A stretch of 64,000 nucleotides of DNA. Origin: Podospora bellae-mahoneyi. Taxonomy: Eukaryota; Ascomycota; Sordariomycetes; Sordariales; Podosporaceae. A program made the translations under genes and the position numbers. Positions 44,665 to 55,187 of this stretch are shown here, piece by piece. A model generated the notes under the pieces. It was not told the DNA's origin. It worked only from the letters and a program-made list of their open reading frames with translations, and did not search any database. The number at the start of each line of letters is the position of its first letter. Position 1 is the first letter of the stretch. Where the stretch lies: NCBI RefSeq assembly GCF_035222275.1, contig NC_085884.1:2356001-2420000 (forward strand). Direction: 5' to 3'.

Positions 44665-45048
44665 TCACCACCAGTCTCCAGCGGACGCTAGGTCTGCGAG
44701 TCTCCGAATATCCCTGACGATCTCGATGATCTTAGCTTCAGCAACCCTCCACCTATTCTCGACAGCAATGATGGGTTTGAAACTCCGTTTGAGCTTAACG
44801 CTGGTGAGGACGCGCACTTGGTACTCGGCTGGGCCTCCATAGATCAACCAGCAAAAGCCATGAGATTTGGGGAAACACTTGGGGATAACGCGTGTCCACA
44901 TGCGGACAATGGGCTCTGAGCTTCAGAAGGCAATGTCTCCGTGTCTCTACAATACATGAAGGGTATTGGTGGCGAACTCTGCACAGCTGGGGACAAATGC
45001 ACTTCCAGTTTCGGCACCTATGCCAATGCGAGTTCGCGAAGGAGGCAT
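44665..45048 (-). pseudogene. Decayed relative of the 40593-41092 gene
   Basis: Minus-strand frame from the ATG at 45048 (MPPSRTRIGIGAETGSAFVP). It meets TAG and TGA near 44948 and 44925 and then continues MWTRVIPKCFPKSHGFCWLI, AEYQVRVLTSVKLKRSFKPI, ending DLASAGDWW at 44665. The stops fit Gln/Arg codons turned to stop by C-to-T change. Alignment with the intact relative is clearest at MW...P and VRVL. Its promoter has GGAAGGAGCGGA three times. Confidence 0.6.
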
Positions 45049-45190
45049 TGTGAATTTGCTCGTTGGAGAGAGAAGGCTGAGTCGAAGGTGGGGTGGAAGA
45101 CAAAGGTGGAAGGCTGAGAGAGATGGAAGACGTTAAATATTGAATTCGTCGGGTCGTGGGACAGCAGAAGAGGCAGGATCAACATCAGTG

Positions 45191-45257
45191 TGGAAGGAGC
45201 GGAACTCAACGTGTTTTGGAAGGAGCGGAATTTCATATCAGTAGCGGAAGGAGCGGA
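45191..45257 (-). promoter_or_regulatory. Three GGAAGGAGCGGA repeats
   Basis: Copies at 45192, 45218 and 45246, spaced 26-28 bp, upstream of the decayed 44665-45048 gene. The same motif (GGAAGGGGCGGAA) lies upstream of its intact relative at 41395. Confidence 0.55.
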
Positions 45258-45683
45258 CCTTCTAGAGAATGGTCGCTGTTTCCATGAGTGTCAGGAGGTT
45301 CCCGATTAAGGCAGTCACGGTGAAAGAATGGGGAGTTATCACATTAAGTAGATAAAGATCAACTTCTCGAGAGGTATCAAGCCTTCCATTCCTTGGAGAA
45401 GATACCCAGCCTAAATGCCGCACATACTCTTCCATCTCCGGCCGAGTGACGAGCACTGCTCAGAGCGCTGGTACGGCACCATACCGCCCGCGTCCATCAT
45501 TGCCGCGTAAAGTATCATCCTTCAAATCTTCAGATTACCGGTGGAGTGGTGTCTGATCAGTTCGTAATTCCCCGTTATCTCTCTGGTACTGTTTGATGAG
45601 ATTCCGCAGCGGCTCGTTGTCCTTTTTGAGCCTCCTGTTCCCCTTCCTCTCTTGGTCCAATTGCTTGAAGGACACGAGGTCTT
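45258..45683. other. Intergenic
   Basis: No gene seen. Confidence 0.4.
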
Positions 45684-46340
45684 CTAGCTGATGGAAGCCT
45701 CGGCGGGTACAAGCTGGTTCTGATTAAAGGGCTGCACTGCGCTGTCGATCACGAGGCTGTCAGTCGAACTTGAGGGGGTGATGATGAGTGGCTCGTCATC
45801 GGAGGTATCCTCATGGCCCGCGTCCGAGTTGACGAAGTTTGGATATGACAAGATATGGCCAGGGAGGCAACGACTGGTGCGATTGGATACCGCTTCACAG
45901 ATTGCGCGAGTGTGCTCTTCATATAGCTGGTCTCTTGGATGTCGGTCCTGGGTTTTTTCATCAGTTTCACCGTCTTCATCAGATTCGTCGTCATCTTTGT
46001 CGTCGCCAGGGTCTGACTCTGACTCTTCTCCGGAGAAAGAATCTGAATCTTCATAAGGTTCGTCGTCACCTTCTTCATGTTCCTCTACATCATCCTCCTT
46101 TTCATCATCCTCCGCGTATAGATAATACACTCCACGCAGTTTAGACTCCAACCATGGACCGTCTTGTCCACACTTTCGAGCAACGTGTATTCCAACTGCG
46201 CACGTGGCTGCAATTAAAACACACAGAACAAAGATGGAAAGCGAGATGCCAAAGAATATTGTCAGGTATATGCAGCATGGGATATTTTGGATCCAGCCCC
46301 AGCCGCGCGTACCGATGCTATAGGACTCGGAGCCCAGCAT
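45684..46340 (-). CDS. Single-pass membrane protein with acidic tail
   Basis: 218 residues from the ATG at 46340 (MLGSESYSIGTRGWGWIQNI). The frame is open to 46736, giving 350 residues from an earlier ATG, but the upstream part has poor coding character. One strong membrane span (CCIYLTIFFGISLSIFVLCV, about residues 22-48), a short basic segment, then a long acidic Asp/Glu run (about 85-140) and a C-terminal part rich in Ser and Asp. No enzyme motif. Low-complexity composition makes it easy to miss homology. Likely a real but accessory gene. Confidence 0.5.
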   Translation of the reverse strand: MLGSESYSIGTRGWGWIQNIPCCIYLTIFFGISLSIFVLCVLIAATCAVGIHVARKCGQDGPWLESKLRGVYYLYAEDDEKEDDVEEHEEGDDEPYEDSDSFSGEESESDPGDDKDDDESDEDGETDEKTQDRHPRDQLYEEHTRAICEAVSNRTSRCLPGHILSYPNFVNSDAGHEDTSDDEPLIITPSSSTDSLVIDSAVQPFNQNQLVPAEASIS

Positions 46341-46795
46341 TGTGAATGATATCCGGTGGTTAACCTGAAGGGCGAGGTGTGGGTATCTGAATGACAAAAG
46401 TCTGGTGGATATGGTTTTGGGAACGGTAAGACAAAGGAAGAATGGCATGGAAAAGGTATTCGGGTTTCCCCAGACTTTTTGGAACGCGTCTCTGAGGTGA
46501 CTTGGTTTTTGGGTTTTTAAGCCACGCGTGTGGCCCCTCTCAGACGCTCCACATACTGTGACAAACTGAAAATACAGGGTCATCAAACTCGCAGATAGCT
46601 TAGATATCGCTGAGTATGCCTCTGTAGACGAGAAAGTTTGGATGATGGAGGTGTGGCACCACGGTAGGCCACAACGCCCTAGCTCCTGACCCCACTTCCA
46701 GGCTTCGATATTTAGCTTGAAATTTTCTCCTCCCAAGTTCCTTTGCTTTCATCCCTCTTCTCTCAGGAAAGACTGTAAACAAGAAACAAGAAACC
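46341..46795. other. Intergenic between divergent genes
   Basis: Upstream region of the minus-strand membrane-protein gene and of the decayed plus-strand gene at 46796. Confidence 0.4.
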
Positions 46796-48507
46796 ATGAG
46801 TCCACGATGAGTGACTTGCCCGTTTTGCAGGTGGCTCTTCACTGGTGTAACACCACCTTGGTGCAATGAGTGCCATGGCCGTACGTCTTCTTATTTCCTG
46901 CATTGTTACGATAGCTTACTGACACTCTCATGATCCAGTTGTTATCGACAGGGAGGATGGAAGCGACGGTCAAAATATGCTGACAGGACGCGGCTGCTAT
47001 GATGATCCCGGTGATGGGGGCTTCATTGCTCCCTCCAACCCTGACGGTTCCTACGACGATGAGGGGTATGAGAAATACGCAGAAGAGGACGACTACTTCT
47101 CAACATCCAGAAACAGTAAGGTCGGCAAGCGCGGCTATGTCATCCACGATGCTTGTTGGCCACTCCTGGAGGAAGCCTTGTCCCCAGGCCCGGTTCCGCT
47201 CGACAGAGTGTTTCAAATCCTAGAGTCTTTTCGCGAGGGCAGGGAGCCACCAGGTCGAGTGGGCTGATACATGGGGGCTTGATGATGATGAGTATTTCCC
47301 CTGGGAAATGACCAGTGGGAGGAAGCTTGCGCGATGAAGAGTTTCCACCCTCGCACGTAGACCCATCTTTGGTTGATGCTCGACAGAAGCGCATAGCCGG
47401 AAAGGCAAGTGTGAACCGGGAACACATTTGGAAGCGCGTTCAACAGCTGGCATGTCTTGTGTAGTCAAAGCCTCAGGATGCCGAACAATGTACGTCATCT
47501 CCTTGGAACAAGACGATTGCCTCTGACGACTGCCGCTGGGTCAAAGTAGCAGGAGGCCAAAAACCCTTGTCTCAGCAGAGCATTGCTGTTCCTGAAACTA
47601 TCTCAAAGGTGTCTGTTTCAACTGTCAAATTTGGCCCCTTTGGCTACATTTCGGGACTTCGACTTGGGTTTGGTGTATGTATACGAACTGACTCGAAGCT
47701 CAACGGGAAAAGCCAGCTAACCTCACTCTTTCCCATATAGGGGTTCCATCTCGTCAGCATAGCTGCAGTCCTCAAAGACAACGTCAACACATCGAACGAC
47801 GATAGCAGCGATAACGATATGGCCAATGCGGATCGACCTCTTAAAGATCTTGGCCTATGGTAACCCCCGAGTCCCGCCTGACTTTCTCAAACTCAACGCC
47901 GTCTTCCACCGAGCCAAGCAATATCTGCCGGGTTTCAACCCTGTCTTTTGGACACATTTCGGTGGACCAAAAGGTGCTTACTTGAAGCACTTGACCAGAA
48001 TATCCTTTCATGATTATGGCCGCTTCATCTTCCAATACGATAAAGATGAGATCCCGGAGCAATGCAGTCAATTTGGTCGGAAAGAGAAGTTGGAGCCGCG
48101 CTATTCCACGAGTCTCCATTTTGACATTGACGGCCCTGGAGGTGAGCGGATAATCGCTGTGAAAATCCGCCGTAAATACCCGAAAAATATACCTATGCGT
48201 ATTGAGGAAATGGATGAAGCAGAGGATGAGGAATTGGATGAAACAGAGGAAAAGGGATTGGATGAAGTAGATAGAGTACGGGCAGTTGACATCTTTCAAA
48301 ATAACTACCAGCCGTAGAAGGAGTTGCCGCTTTGGCTTCTTCAGGCACGTGCCTAGCAAATGGTATGTTGAGACTTTCAAGGGGTCAAACTGGGTCGTGG
48401 AGAAGCCCAAGTTGATCACCGGTTTCTATGGGGAGCAATGGGGCTTGGGGCTTGGGGCGCCCGGGGTAATCACTGAATATGAAGGGGTAGTTAATGCCCT
48501 CGATTAA
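46796..48507 (+). pseudogene. Fungal accessory protein family, copy 2 (many breaks)
   Basis: Paralog of 20571-22052. MSPR then TGA (Trp in copy 1), VTCPFCRWLFTGV and CNEC, so the zinc-like CPxC...CxxC is better kept here. An intron follows at about 46881-46938, then GRGCYDDPGDGGFIAPSNPD, VIHDACWPLLEEA, PGPVPLDRVFQILESF. Frames then change repeatedly (47265-47820), with SKVSVSTVKFGPFGYISGLR visible. A clean run from 47826 has FWTHFGGPKGAYLKHLTRIS and FDIDGPGGERIIAVKIRR, an acidic segment and a stop. The tail KLITGFYGEQWGLGLGAPGV ends at 48507. At least four breaks. Function unknown. Confidence 0.75.
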
Positions 48508-48515
48508 TCTTCTTC

Positions 48516-48650
48516 AAGCCTTTCGGCTATCTTTCAAGGCATGTATATTTAACACCCATTTAGTATCTTAAAAGGCATCATAGTTATCTTTTAAGGCATA
48601 TCAACTATCTCGAAAGCCATGTTGACCACCTATCTTTTCAGGCCTTGATC
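48516..48650. repeat. 21-bp AGGCCT/ACTATC repeat, array E
   Basis: Seven units: AAGCCTTTCGGCTATCTTTC, AGGCATGTATATTTAA, CACCCATTTAGTATCTTA, AGGCATCATAGTTATCTTTT, AGGCATATCAACTATCTCGA, AGCCATGTTGACC..., AGGCCTTGATC. It starts 8 bp after the stop of accessory-family copy 2. Unit AGGCATATCAACTATCT is the same as one in array B. Confidence 0.8.
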
Positions 48651-48959
48651 TTGTGCCGCATTCTCTATTCTTTTGTGTATGGTGTTTCAGGTCATCATTG
48701 GATATATCAGCACTATGTCTGGTCAATCATTCGCTCCCTCTGTCGCTGTGCTCCTTCTTTGCGGCCTATCAGTGGCTGCCAGCGCTGGGAAGGTGCTTCC
48801 TGTCTTGTCAGCCCGATTCTCAGCCCGAGTGAGGGGTATGTTACCGAGAGCCTGCTTTCCTTGACATTTCTTGGTTCATTTCTTTCTGAGCACAATCAGG
48901 CTCCCGCAATTTGTGGTTGACTCAGAAACCCTCAACCTCTGCCTCCACGCATCGACCAT

Positions 48960-51644
48960 CGCAAACGACACCCGTCACGTGCAGCGCTAACAAGGACCCT
49001 GTTACCTCTATCGGTCTGGTATCGGCCATCCTGTCATTCGTCATGTTTGGTTCGAAGCTGGTCAAGGGCGGCATCGAAATACACTGCGAGGGAAATCTGT
49101 CGGAGAATGCCACGCTGGAAGATGTGATCGCCAGGATGGACCCCTTCCAGACACGTTTGTTCTCATGTCTCTTCCTAGAGACGAGTCCTTATCGGACAAC
49201 GAAAAGGATCTACGCCATCTTGCAGAGGACTGTCATCGGATTGCCAGTGACCTTCTACACCTTCTCAGAATTATGAGACGACCAGACTCAAAGGGGCTGC
49301 AGGCTGCTTGGGGAACGATAGCTGCGTCTTGGAGAAGCCTTATCCACGGTAAAGAAAAAGCAGACTTGGAAGGACGGGCTGGACAAGTGCTATGGTCGTC
49401 TCACTACGGTTTTAGTTTGGTCCACCAAGTTCAGCGTCGATAGCATTGCTTCGTCGGCTCATGGTAATTCGAGGAAACTACACCAGATTCGACAAGCATT
49501 GACGAGCTGAGACATGCTCAACAGGCTTCGGCAGCGTCGACACTGATGCAAATTCTCTTTCATCACGCTTCCACACAAACGTCATTGGAAAAATGGGCGG
49601 GTGAGCGATGCCACCAAAGCCTCTGACATGAGGAGAGCTGATTTCAGGATGGCAGGGCGTCGCACTCTTGGCGAGGTCAATTTCTTCTTTTCTACCGTCA
49701 TCGACGGTGCCCAACAGAAGCTTGTAGAACTGACGAGAACTCTTCTTCACGGTGTTCTCAGATGCTGCCCTGAAATGACGCCGGTCCTTCTCCCTCAAGC
49801 CTGGGATGAAGTCGAGAGCGTTCCGCAGGAAACGATGCTTTTCAAATTGACGGTGCGACCGCCTTACGGGCTCTCAACCAAATCTTTCAGGATGCTCCGC
49901 AGAGCACCAATTGCTTTTGCGTGTTCATCGACGGCCTTGATGAATTCCAGGACCCAGATGGGTGGATCAGTCCGACTTGGTCGACCTGCTCTACAAATGG
50001 GCATCTGCAGGGTAGTCCAGTGTCAAATTATTTGTCGTAAGTAGAGAGCAGACGGCCTTCTGCAACAAATTTGCGCCGGAGCTCACGATTCGCCCACACG
50101 ATCTTACGCGGTACGATATGGAACGATTTGTGGAGGAAAGACTGCAAAAGGTTCCGGACGTTGAATTCAAACAAAAGCTGATTCGGACTATCCCTCAAAA
50201 GGCTGAAGGTGTGTTCATCTGGGCCAAGCTCGTTGTTGGAGAGATACGGGAGGATTTGAATATGGGCGATGCAGTTGATCTCGACTTGAGCATACTCGAT
50301 CGTTTCCCAGCTGGCCTGCGACCGCTTCTCGACAGAACGGTGGCAATCATCCCCGAAAGACACCGTCGTAACGCGTATCTTGTCTTCGCCATACGTCCGG
50401 TGATGGTGCGACTTATAATCCCTTGTTCCGTCGTTGCGCTCTTTTTCAGACATGACTATTGCAAAAACCGCCAGTTTGCATCTACACTTACCCCTCTGAA
50501 GTGGCAACTAGAAATAGTGGTAGACGCAGATACGGTCATCGATTCTGATGACGAGCGTGTTGATAAAGCCGAGACCCAGCTTCGAACCTGGTGCAGGGGG
50601 CTGGTGGAGGTGTTGATTGTTCACCCGGGTGCTTCGGCACGGAGCACTTGGGGTCTAGGTACTGGTATCAGTTACCCGTCACGGATGCTACTGCATCAAA
50701 CCTATATTTCACACAGAACAGTCTCGGAATATTTCCAGGAGGCTGTGGTTCAAGATGTTCTGCTCAAAGGCGGAGTGACGAGAGATACCACTCATGACGC
50801 CATTTCGCAGATGCTCCTCGCCGAATTCTGCCACTGCGGCCCTCTCTCCCGTATATGCCACCGTGGCTGGATGAAACAGCTGCTCCTTCTTCGACAGAAA
50901 CATTCTTTAGACAGTCCGCCGTTTGTGTTCTTGGAACGCCTGCAAAATGTCATGACCCGCAAGCAAGTGGTAATGCGGTTTATCCTTGCCGAACAGAGGG
51001 GAAAGCAGCACCTGGAGCTGAATCTCAACAAGGACCACGATTCGTCTCAAACTCGAGGCGAGATAATTGACATTGGAACCATCGCAATGAGCGAAGTGCC
51101 AGGCATGCCGTGGTGAAGTGGCAAAGTAAAACTCTGGGGCCCGTTTTTCACAGCGATCCGGTGCGGGAAGTACGAGTATCCCACTTGGAAGCTGCAGAGT
51201 GACCACAACTTCAATCCCGATTTATTAAGTATCGCCGCAACAGTTTACCTCGCCGTTGGCGCCAGCCATGTGAGCCCTTCACGCTATGGGAAGGTGACTG
51301 GGCTTAACCCAACCGATCAGCAGCATTGCGACTTTTTGGAACAAGTCCTTACGAAATATCGGAAACACCTTTTCAACAAGACGACATTTGTGCCCAGGCC
51401 CACACACACAAATCCGTGGAAGAGGAAATTTCGAGACAAGCGTTCAACTAATACGGTCACACCCGAAGAATGCCTGACTATCTGGGAGCATTATATCATG
51501 TGGCAGTTCGGAGGAACTCTTTCTGACCATGTGTCAACACTATCCGATAAAGACTTTGATTCTTATCAGCAAAGAAGGCGCGAGGAAGCTTTCTGTCGCT
51601 GTGTAAGTATTGCACGCACAATTGAAACTTGTACGTCGTCTTAG
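48960..51644 (+). pseudogene. Broken NACHT/STAND (fungal NLR-like) gene
   Basis: N-terminal block KDPVTSIGLVSAILSFVMFG, SKLVKGGIEIH, then LRHLAEDCHRIASDLLHLL, in the style of fungal STAND N-terminal domains. The NACHT region is reduced. FFFSTVIDGAQQKLVELTRT and LLHGVLRCCPEMTPVL are present, and a worn Walker-B phrase (VFIDGLDEFQDPDG) lies near 49925-49965 in another frame. The P-loop GxxGxGKS expected before FFF is missing, apparently lost near 49440-49600. From 50118 one frame runs to 51644 (RYDMERFVEERLQKVPDVEF) with a single TGA at 51114. At least four breaks overall. Such proteins act in non-self recognition and programmed cell death. No repeat domain is seen. Confidence 0.8.
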
Positions 51645-51744
51645 CTGGGCCTGTTAACATGGGATCAAGGGGCACTTCTCACAGCTCTGGTTGCTTCCTT
51701 TCTCGAAGGAAGGAAGCGGCACTTGAATGACACGAATAGGATCT

Positions 51745-51880
51745 AAGCTAAGAGATGATAGCTGGGACTGGGGATAATAAAAGCTGGGATTAGGGCTATG
51801 AGAGCTCGGTTTAATGACAATAAGTTTGGATTAACGACAGTACAAGCCTGGGTTAGAATGATATAAGCTTGGGATACCTA
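51745..51880. repeat. 22-bp AGCTGGGATTR minisatellite (inverse of 41703 array)
   Basis: Seven or eight degenerate units: AGCTGGGACTGGGGATAATA, AGCTGGGATTAGGGCTATGA, AGCTCGGTTTAATGACAATA, AGTTTGGATTAACGACAGTA, AGCCTGGGTTAGAATGATAT, AGCTTGGGATACCT. Read on the minus strand they match the CAATCCCAGCTTTCATC units at 41703-41880. Confidence 0.75.
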
Positions 51881-54187
51881 GCCTGGGGATGGTAGCTATC
51901 TGGGAGGCCCTTGGTCACACCAAAATACCATCAACTGAACAAAGTCCATATCTAGAAACTCCAGTACGACAGGAACATGTATCCGATCAATAGAGGGGCC
52001 CACCCACCTTACTGGACGCAGGTACAAGGCACGTGTTGCGGCGTGACATGCACGGAGCGAGGGAGCCGGAGTCGGGAGGTGTGTGTGATGGTGGTGTTTG
52101 CGTGTCGCGGAACCAGCTGACGTTCAATGTCCAGAAAGCAGTGGCTGTCATGAAATGTATAGGTTGTTGATAATCCTCGCGTATCGACGACTGGGAGGCA
52201 GATCGGATGCTACTTTGGGAAGAGACGCGAAGCGCGGAGGGAGACGTCGAGCAGTTGAGCCGAGGCGCGCGCTTCTTTAATTCTTGACAGCTTGACGCGA
52301 AGAAATCCAGACGACAAGAGGCATTTGCGATTGACGGCATTGTCGGAATTTCATGTCAATGATGAGAAGCTGGAAAAGGGAGAGAACATTTGGGTTGGTC
52401 TGGAAGCATTTGTTTGTGGAGCATGTGGAAGAGGGCTGTGCAGCAAACAGCAGGGCTTGCAATTTCGGGTTTATGCAGCCACCCCGGCGTGTTCTTTAAT
52501 TTTTATTTCTTTGAAATGCCTTGCCCTCCGTCCCCGTTTGTTGTTGTTGTCGTTGTTATGCGGGTGGAGACATGTTCGTATTCAGCGGTTCCGTGTCTAC
52601 AATTTATTTATTTAACCCCAAATCGCCTGACAGCCGACAGTAACGGTACGACAAAAACAACAACCAACCGCCAATGAAGTTGCAGCGCCAGCAGAGAAGC
52701 AGAAGTGATCAGCTCAGGTCAAGACAGACGGACTCACTCGAGGGTGGAGAAGGAGAGGGGGTGGAAACTAAATGCACAAAAAATGAAAACGGCTGGCGGC
52801 GTGCTTTTGGACCGAAACCCCCGTGTTTCTTGTTTCAAGTTGGACTCCCCGGCCCCGCCGCCACCAGATGCCCAGCGCCCAGCGTCCAGCCTAGAGGCTA
52901 TCGCCAGTTTGCCGCTGTATATTTTTTTTTTTTGACATTTGGCGCATTATCCCTATTGATTCCATAGACAACAGGGCACGGGGATCGCTATTGTTCAAAT
53001 TGGCTATCCAGTGTCAAAAATACACCAATTATCCCGGCATGACAGGTATGAGGACGGAGGAAAACCGTTTGAATGGCCGGCGCCGCCGTGAACACGAATG
53101 CAGATGCTGGGAACGTGGCAGGGTGACACACAGTGTGTGCATAATTTGCCAGGGCTGGTATCGTGGGAGTTGGGACGATGCTCAGATGACAGATGCTGAT
53201 AGAGCAAAGGCTTGGGAGTCAGACGGCAGCAGTAACATGGGATGCGATTCTGCTAACGGCACATCAGGGCCGCGACTTTGCAGTGATCGGCGGAAGAGAG
53301 CCGCGCCCCTGAAATTTGTTCTCCTCTGCCAACGCGCTTCCATTGGCCCACTGGGTCGTGTGTGTGCTCCGTCGCGCTAGGCTCGGTTGGGGCGACACCT
53401 GGGGGGGGGCGACACCTGGGGGAAGCGACGACTGGCGAGGAGGGTGCCCCTGCAGGGAAGCACAGAAGCACAGCGACGAGCCCCCAGCATCCCGAGGTCC
53501 CAGTGCAATTTCGTTTTCGCTTGCACCCTTCCCCCTGGCTCTCTCCCTCCCTCGCCAGTCGCCCAGTTTCTCCATCTGCAACAAAACCACTGTCACTCCT
53601 TATCTCGTAATAACCAAAGTCGCTCATTTTCAACCCATTCGTGTGTGTAGTGTACCTACCATCTCCTCGATCTTCGATTCTTCATCAAACCATACATCGA
53701 ACATCGACAACAGCATCGACGACGACGACACGCCTACACCCAGTCCGAGACGAAGGCGATGCGCGCTCACCAGTAGTCCGTCCACCGAAACAGGGAGACG
53801 AGAACCTCCAACGCAACCACCGAACCATCTTTGCCCGATCCCACCCGATCGCGACCACTCGTTTACAACACCACTTCGCTTCACCTTTCTGTCCATTTTT
53901 CATCGCCCTTTGGCATCCCAGCGCCCGTTTTGAAAAGGTTCTGTGAACCTGTGGCCGATACCCAACACTCGCAACAAAAAAGAGAAAGAGAATAAGAAGA
54001 AGAAGCGAACTGGCCGACGCCGCCATCGTTGAAGTGGACCGACCAAGTCACCTGAACAAGGTAGCAGCCCGCCGAAGCAATCGACAGTGCAGAGTACCTA
54101 GGGTAGGACCATCCGGGCACCTTGAACACCGCGAACCGTCGCCGCGACACCTCCATCTTTGACCTCATCACCTTCCCACAACCCAAG
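51881..54187. other. Long intergenic region and leader of the WSC gene
   Basis: No gene supportable across 2.3 kb. 53380-53430 has a near-perfect duplication of GGGGCGACACCTGGGGG. 53500-54187 is C/A-rich leader sequence with many CGAC and ATCG steps, consistent with a long 5' untranslated region as in other fungal sensor genes. Confidence 0.5.
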
Positions 54188-55187
54188 ATGAAGTCGATAG
54201 GCATCTTCGCCGTGGCGCTGCTCGCTGTCGCCGAGGCCTTTCCAGAAAAGCAGATGGCGGCCCGCCAGGCCACCCCTAAAATTCCTGTTGCAGTACAAAA
54301 GCCGATCGAAGACGCCAGACTGAACGCGCAGACAAACCAAGGATGCTTCAAATCAGCTGGAAATAACATGACGTTTGTTACAGTCATTCAGTACAACTCA
54401 ATCGGAGAGTGTGCTTTGAAAACTTGTGTTCCAAAAGGATTCACGGCCGCTGCCACCACGGGCGGCAACCAGTGCTGGTGTGGCTACAAGTACCCGCCCG
54501 AGGATGATTTGGTTGACAACAAGAAATGCGACGTTGGCTGCACTGGGTTTGGCGAAGAGGCCTGTAAGTTTGCCGGCTCCGATGTGCTGTGGGAAAGACG
54601 ACAACATGCTAACACGATGATGTCCAGGCGGCGGAAAGAATTATTTCTCGGTGTACAACACAGGACTGACATTAGATGTGGATTTTGCCGAAGATAGCGG
54701 ACCGACGGGAGAGAAACACAAGACAAGCACAACTTCGACAACAGCCGCGCCAACCCAGGTGGTCACGCTGCCTCCAAGCGTCGTCACGCAAACACAAGCA
54801 CCAGTCGAAGAGGAGGAGAAGAAGGGCGGCAAGAACGTGGCCGGCATCGTTGCCGGTGTGGTGGTTGGTGTGATCGCCGCCGTGGGTCTTGCCACGGGCG
54901 CGTACCTCTACCTCCGCCGCAAGAGGAACAAGGAGATTGAAGAGGAGCATCGTCGCAACGCTGCCGTGAGCGCCTTTATTGGCCAACCCCCCGGAAGCAG
55001 CCGCGGCAGCGGCATTTCCGGCGCCGACTCCCGCATGGACCCAGTCATGGCCCAGAGGAGGATGAGTGACGGCAGTATCGCCGACAACGAAGATTACTCC
55101 AGGAAGATCCTTCGCGTAGGTTTTGACTTTGCTCAAGGCCCAAGATGGTACCGCTCACTGACAACTCAACAGGTCACCAATGCATGA
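54188..55187 (+). CDS. WSC-domain cell-wall stress sensor
   Basis: Exons 54188-54563, 54628-55115 and 55173-55187 give 292 residues. Signal peptide MKSIGIFAVALLAVAEAFP; a second ATG 66 bases upstream is less likely, since it would bury the signal. WSC domain at about 48-130 with spaced Cys: GCFKSAG, YNSIGECALKTCVPKGFTAA, NQCWCGYKYPP, CDVGCTGFGEEACGG. Ser/Thr-rich stretch at about 155-185, membrane span at about 196-218 (VAGIVAGVVVGVIAAVGLAT), then basic RRKRNK. The tail ends DYSRKILRVTNA, the conserved Wsc C-terminus. WSC sensors report wall stress to Rho1 and the Pkc1 MAP-kinase path. The last intron (57 bases) stays open if retained. Confidence 0.93.

Noticed and set aside
46341-46736. N-terminal extension of the acidic membrane protein
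   Set aside because: Open frame but poor coding character; the Met at 46340 directly precedes the membrane span.
48714-48865. 50-codon frame starting like a signal peptide (MSGQSFAPSVAVLLLCGLSV)
   Set aside because: Looks secretory, but stops quickly with no splice continuation and is out of step with the NACHT gene; insufficient to call.
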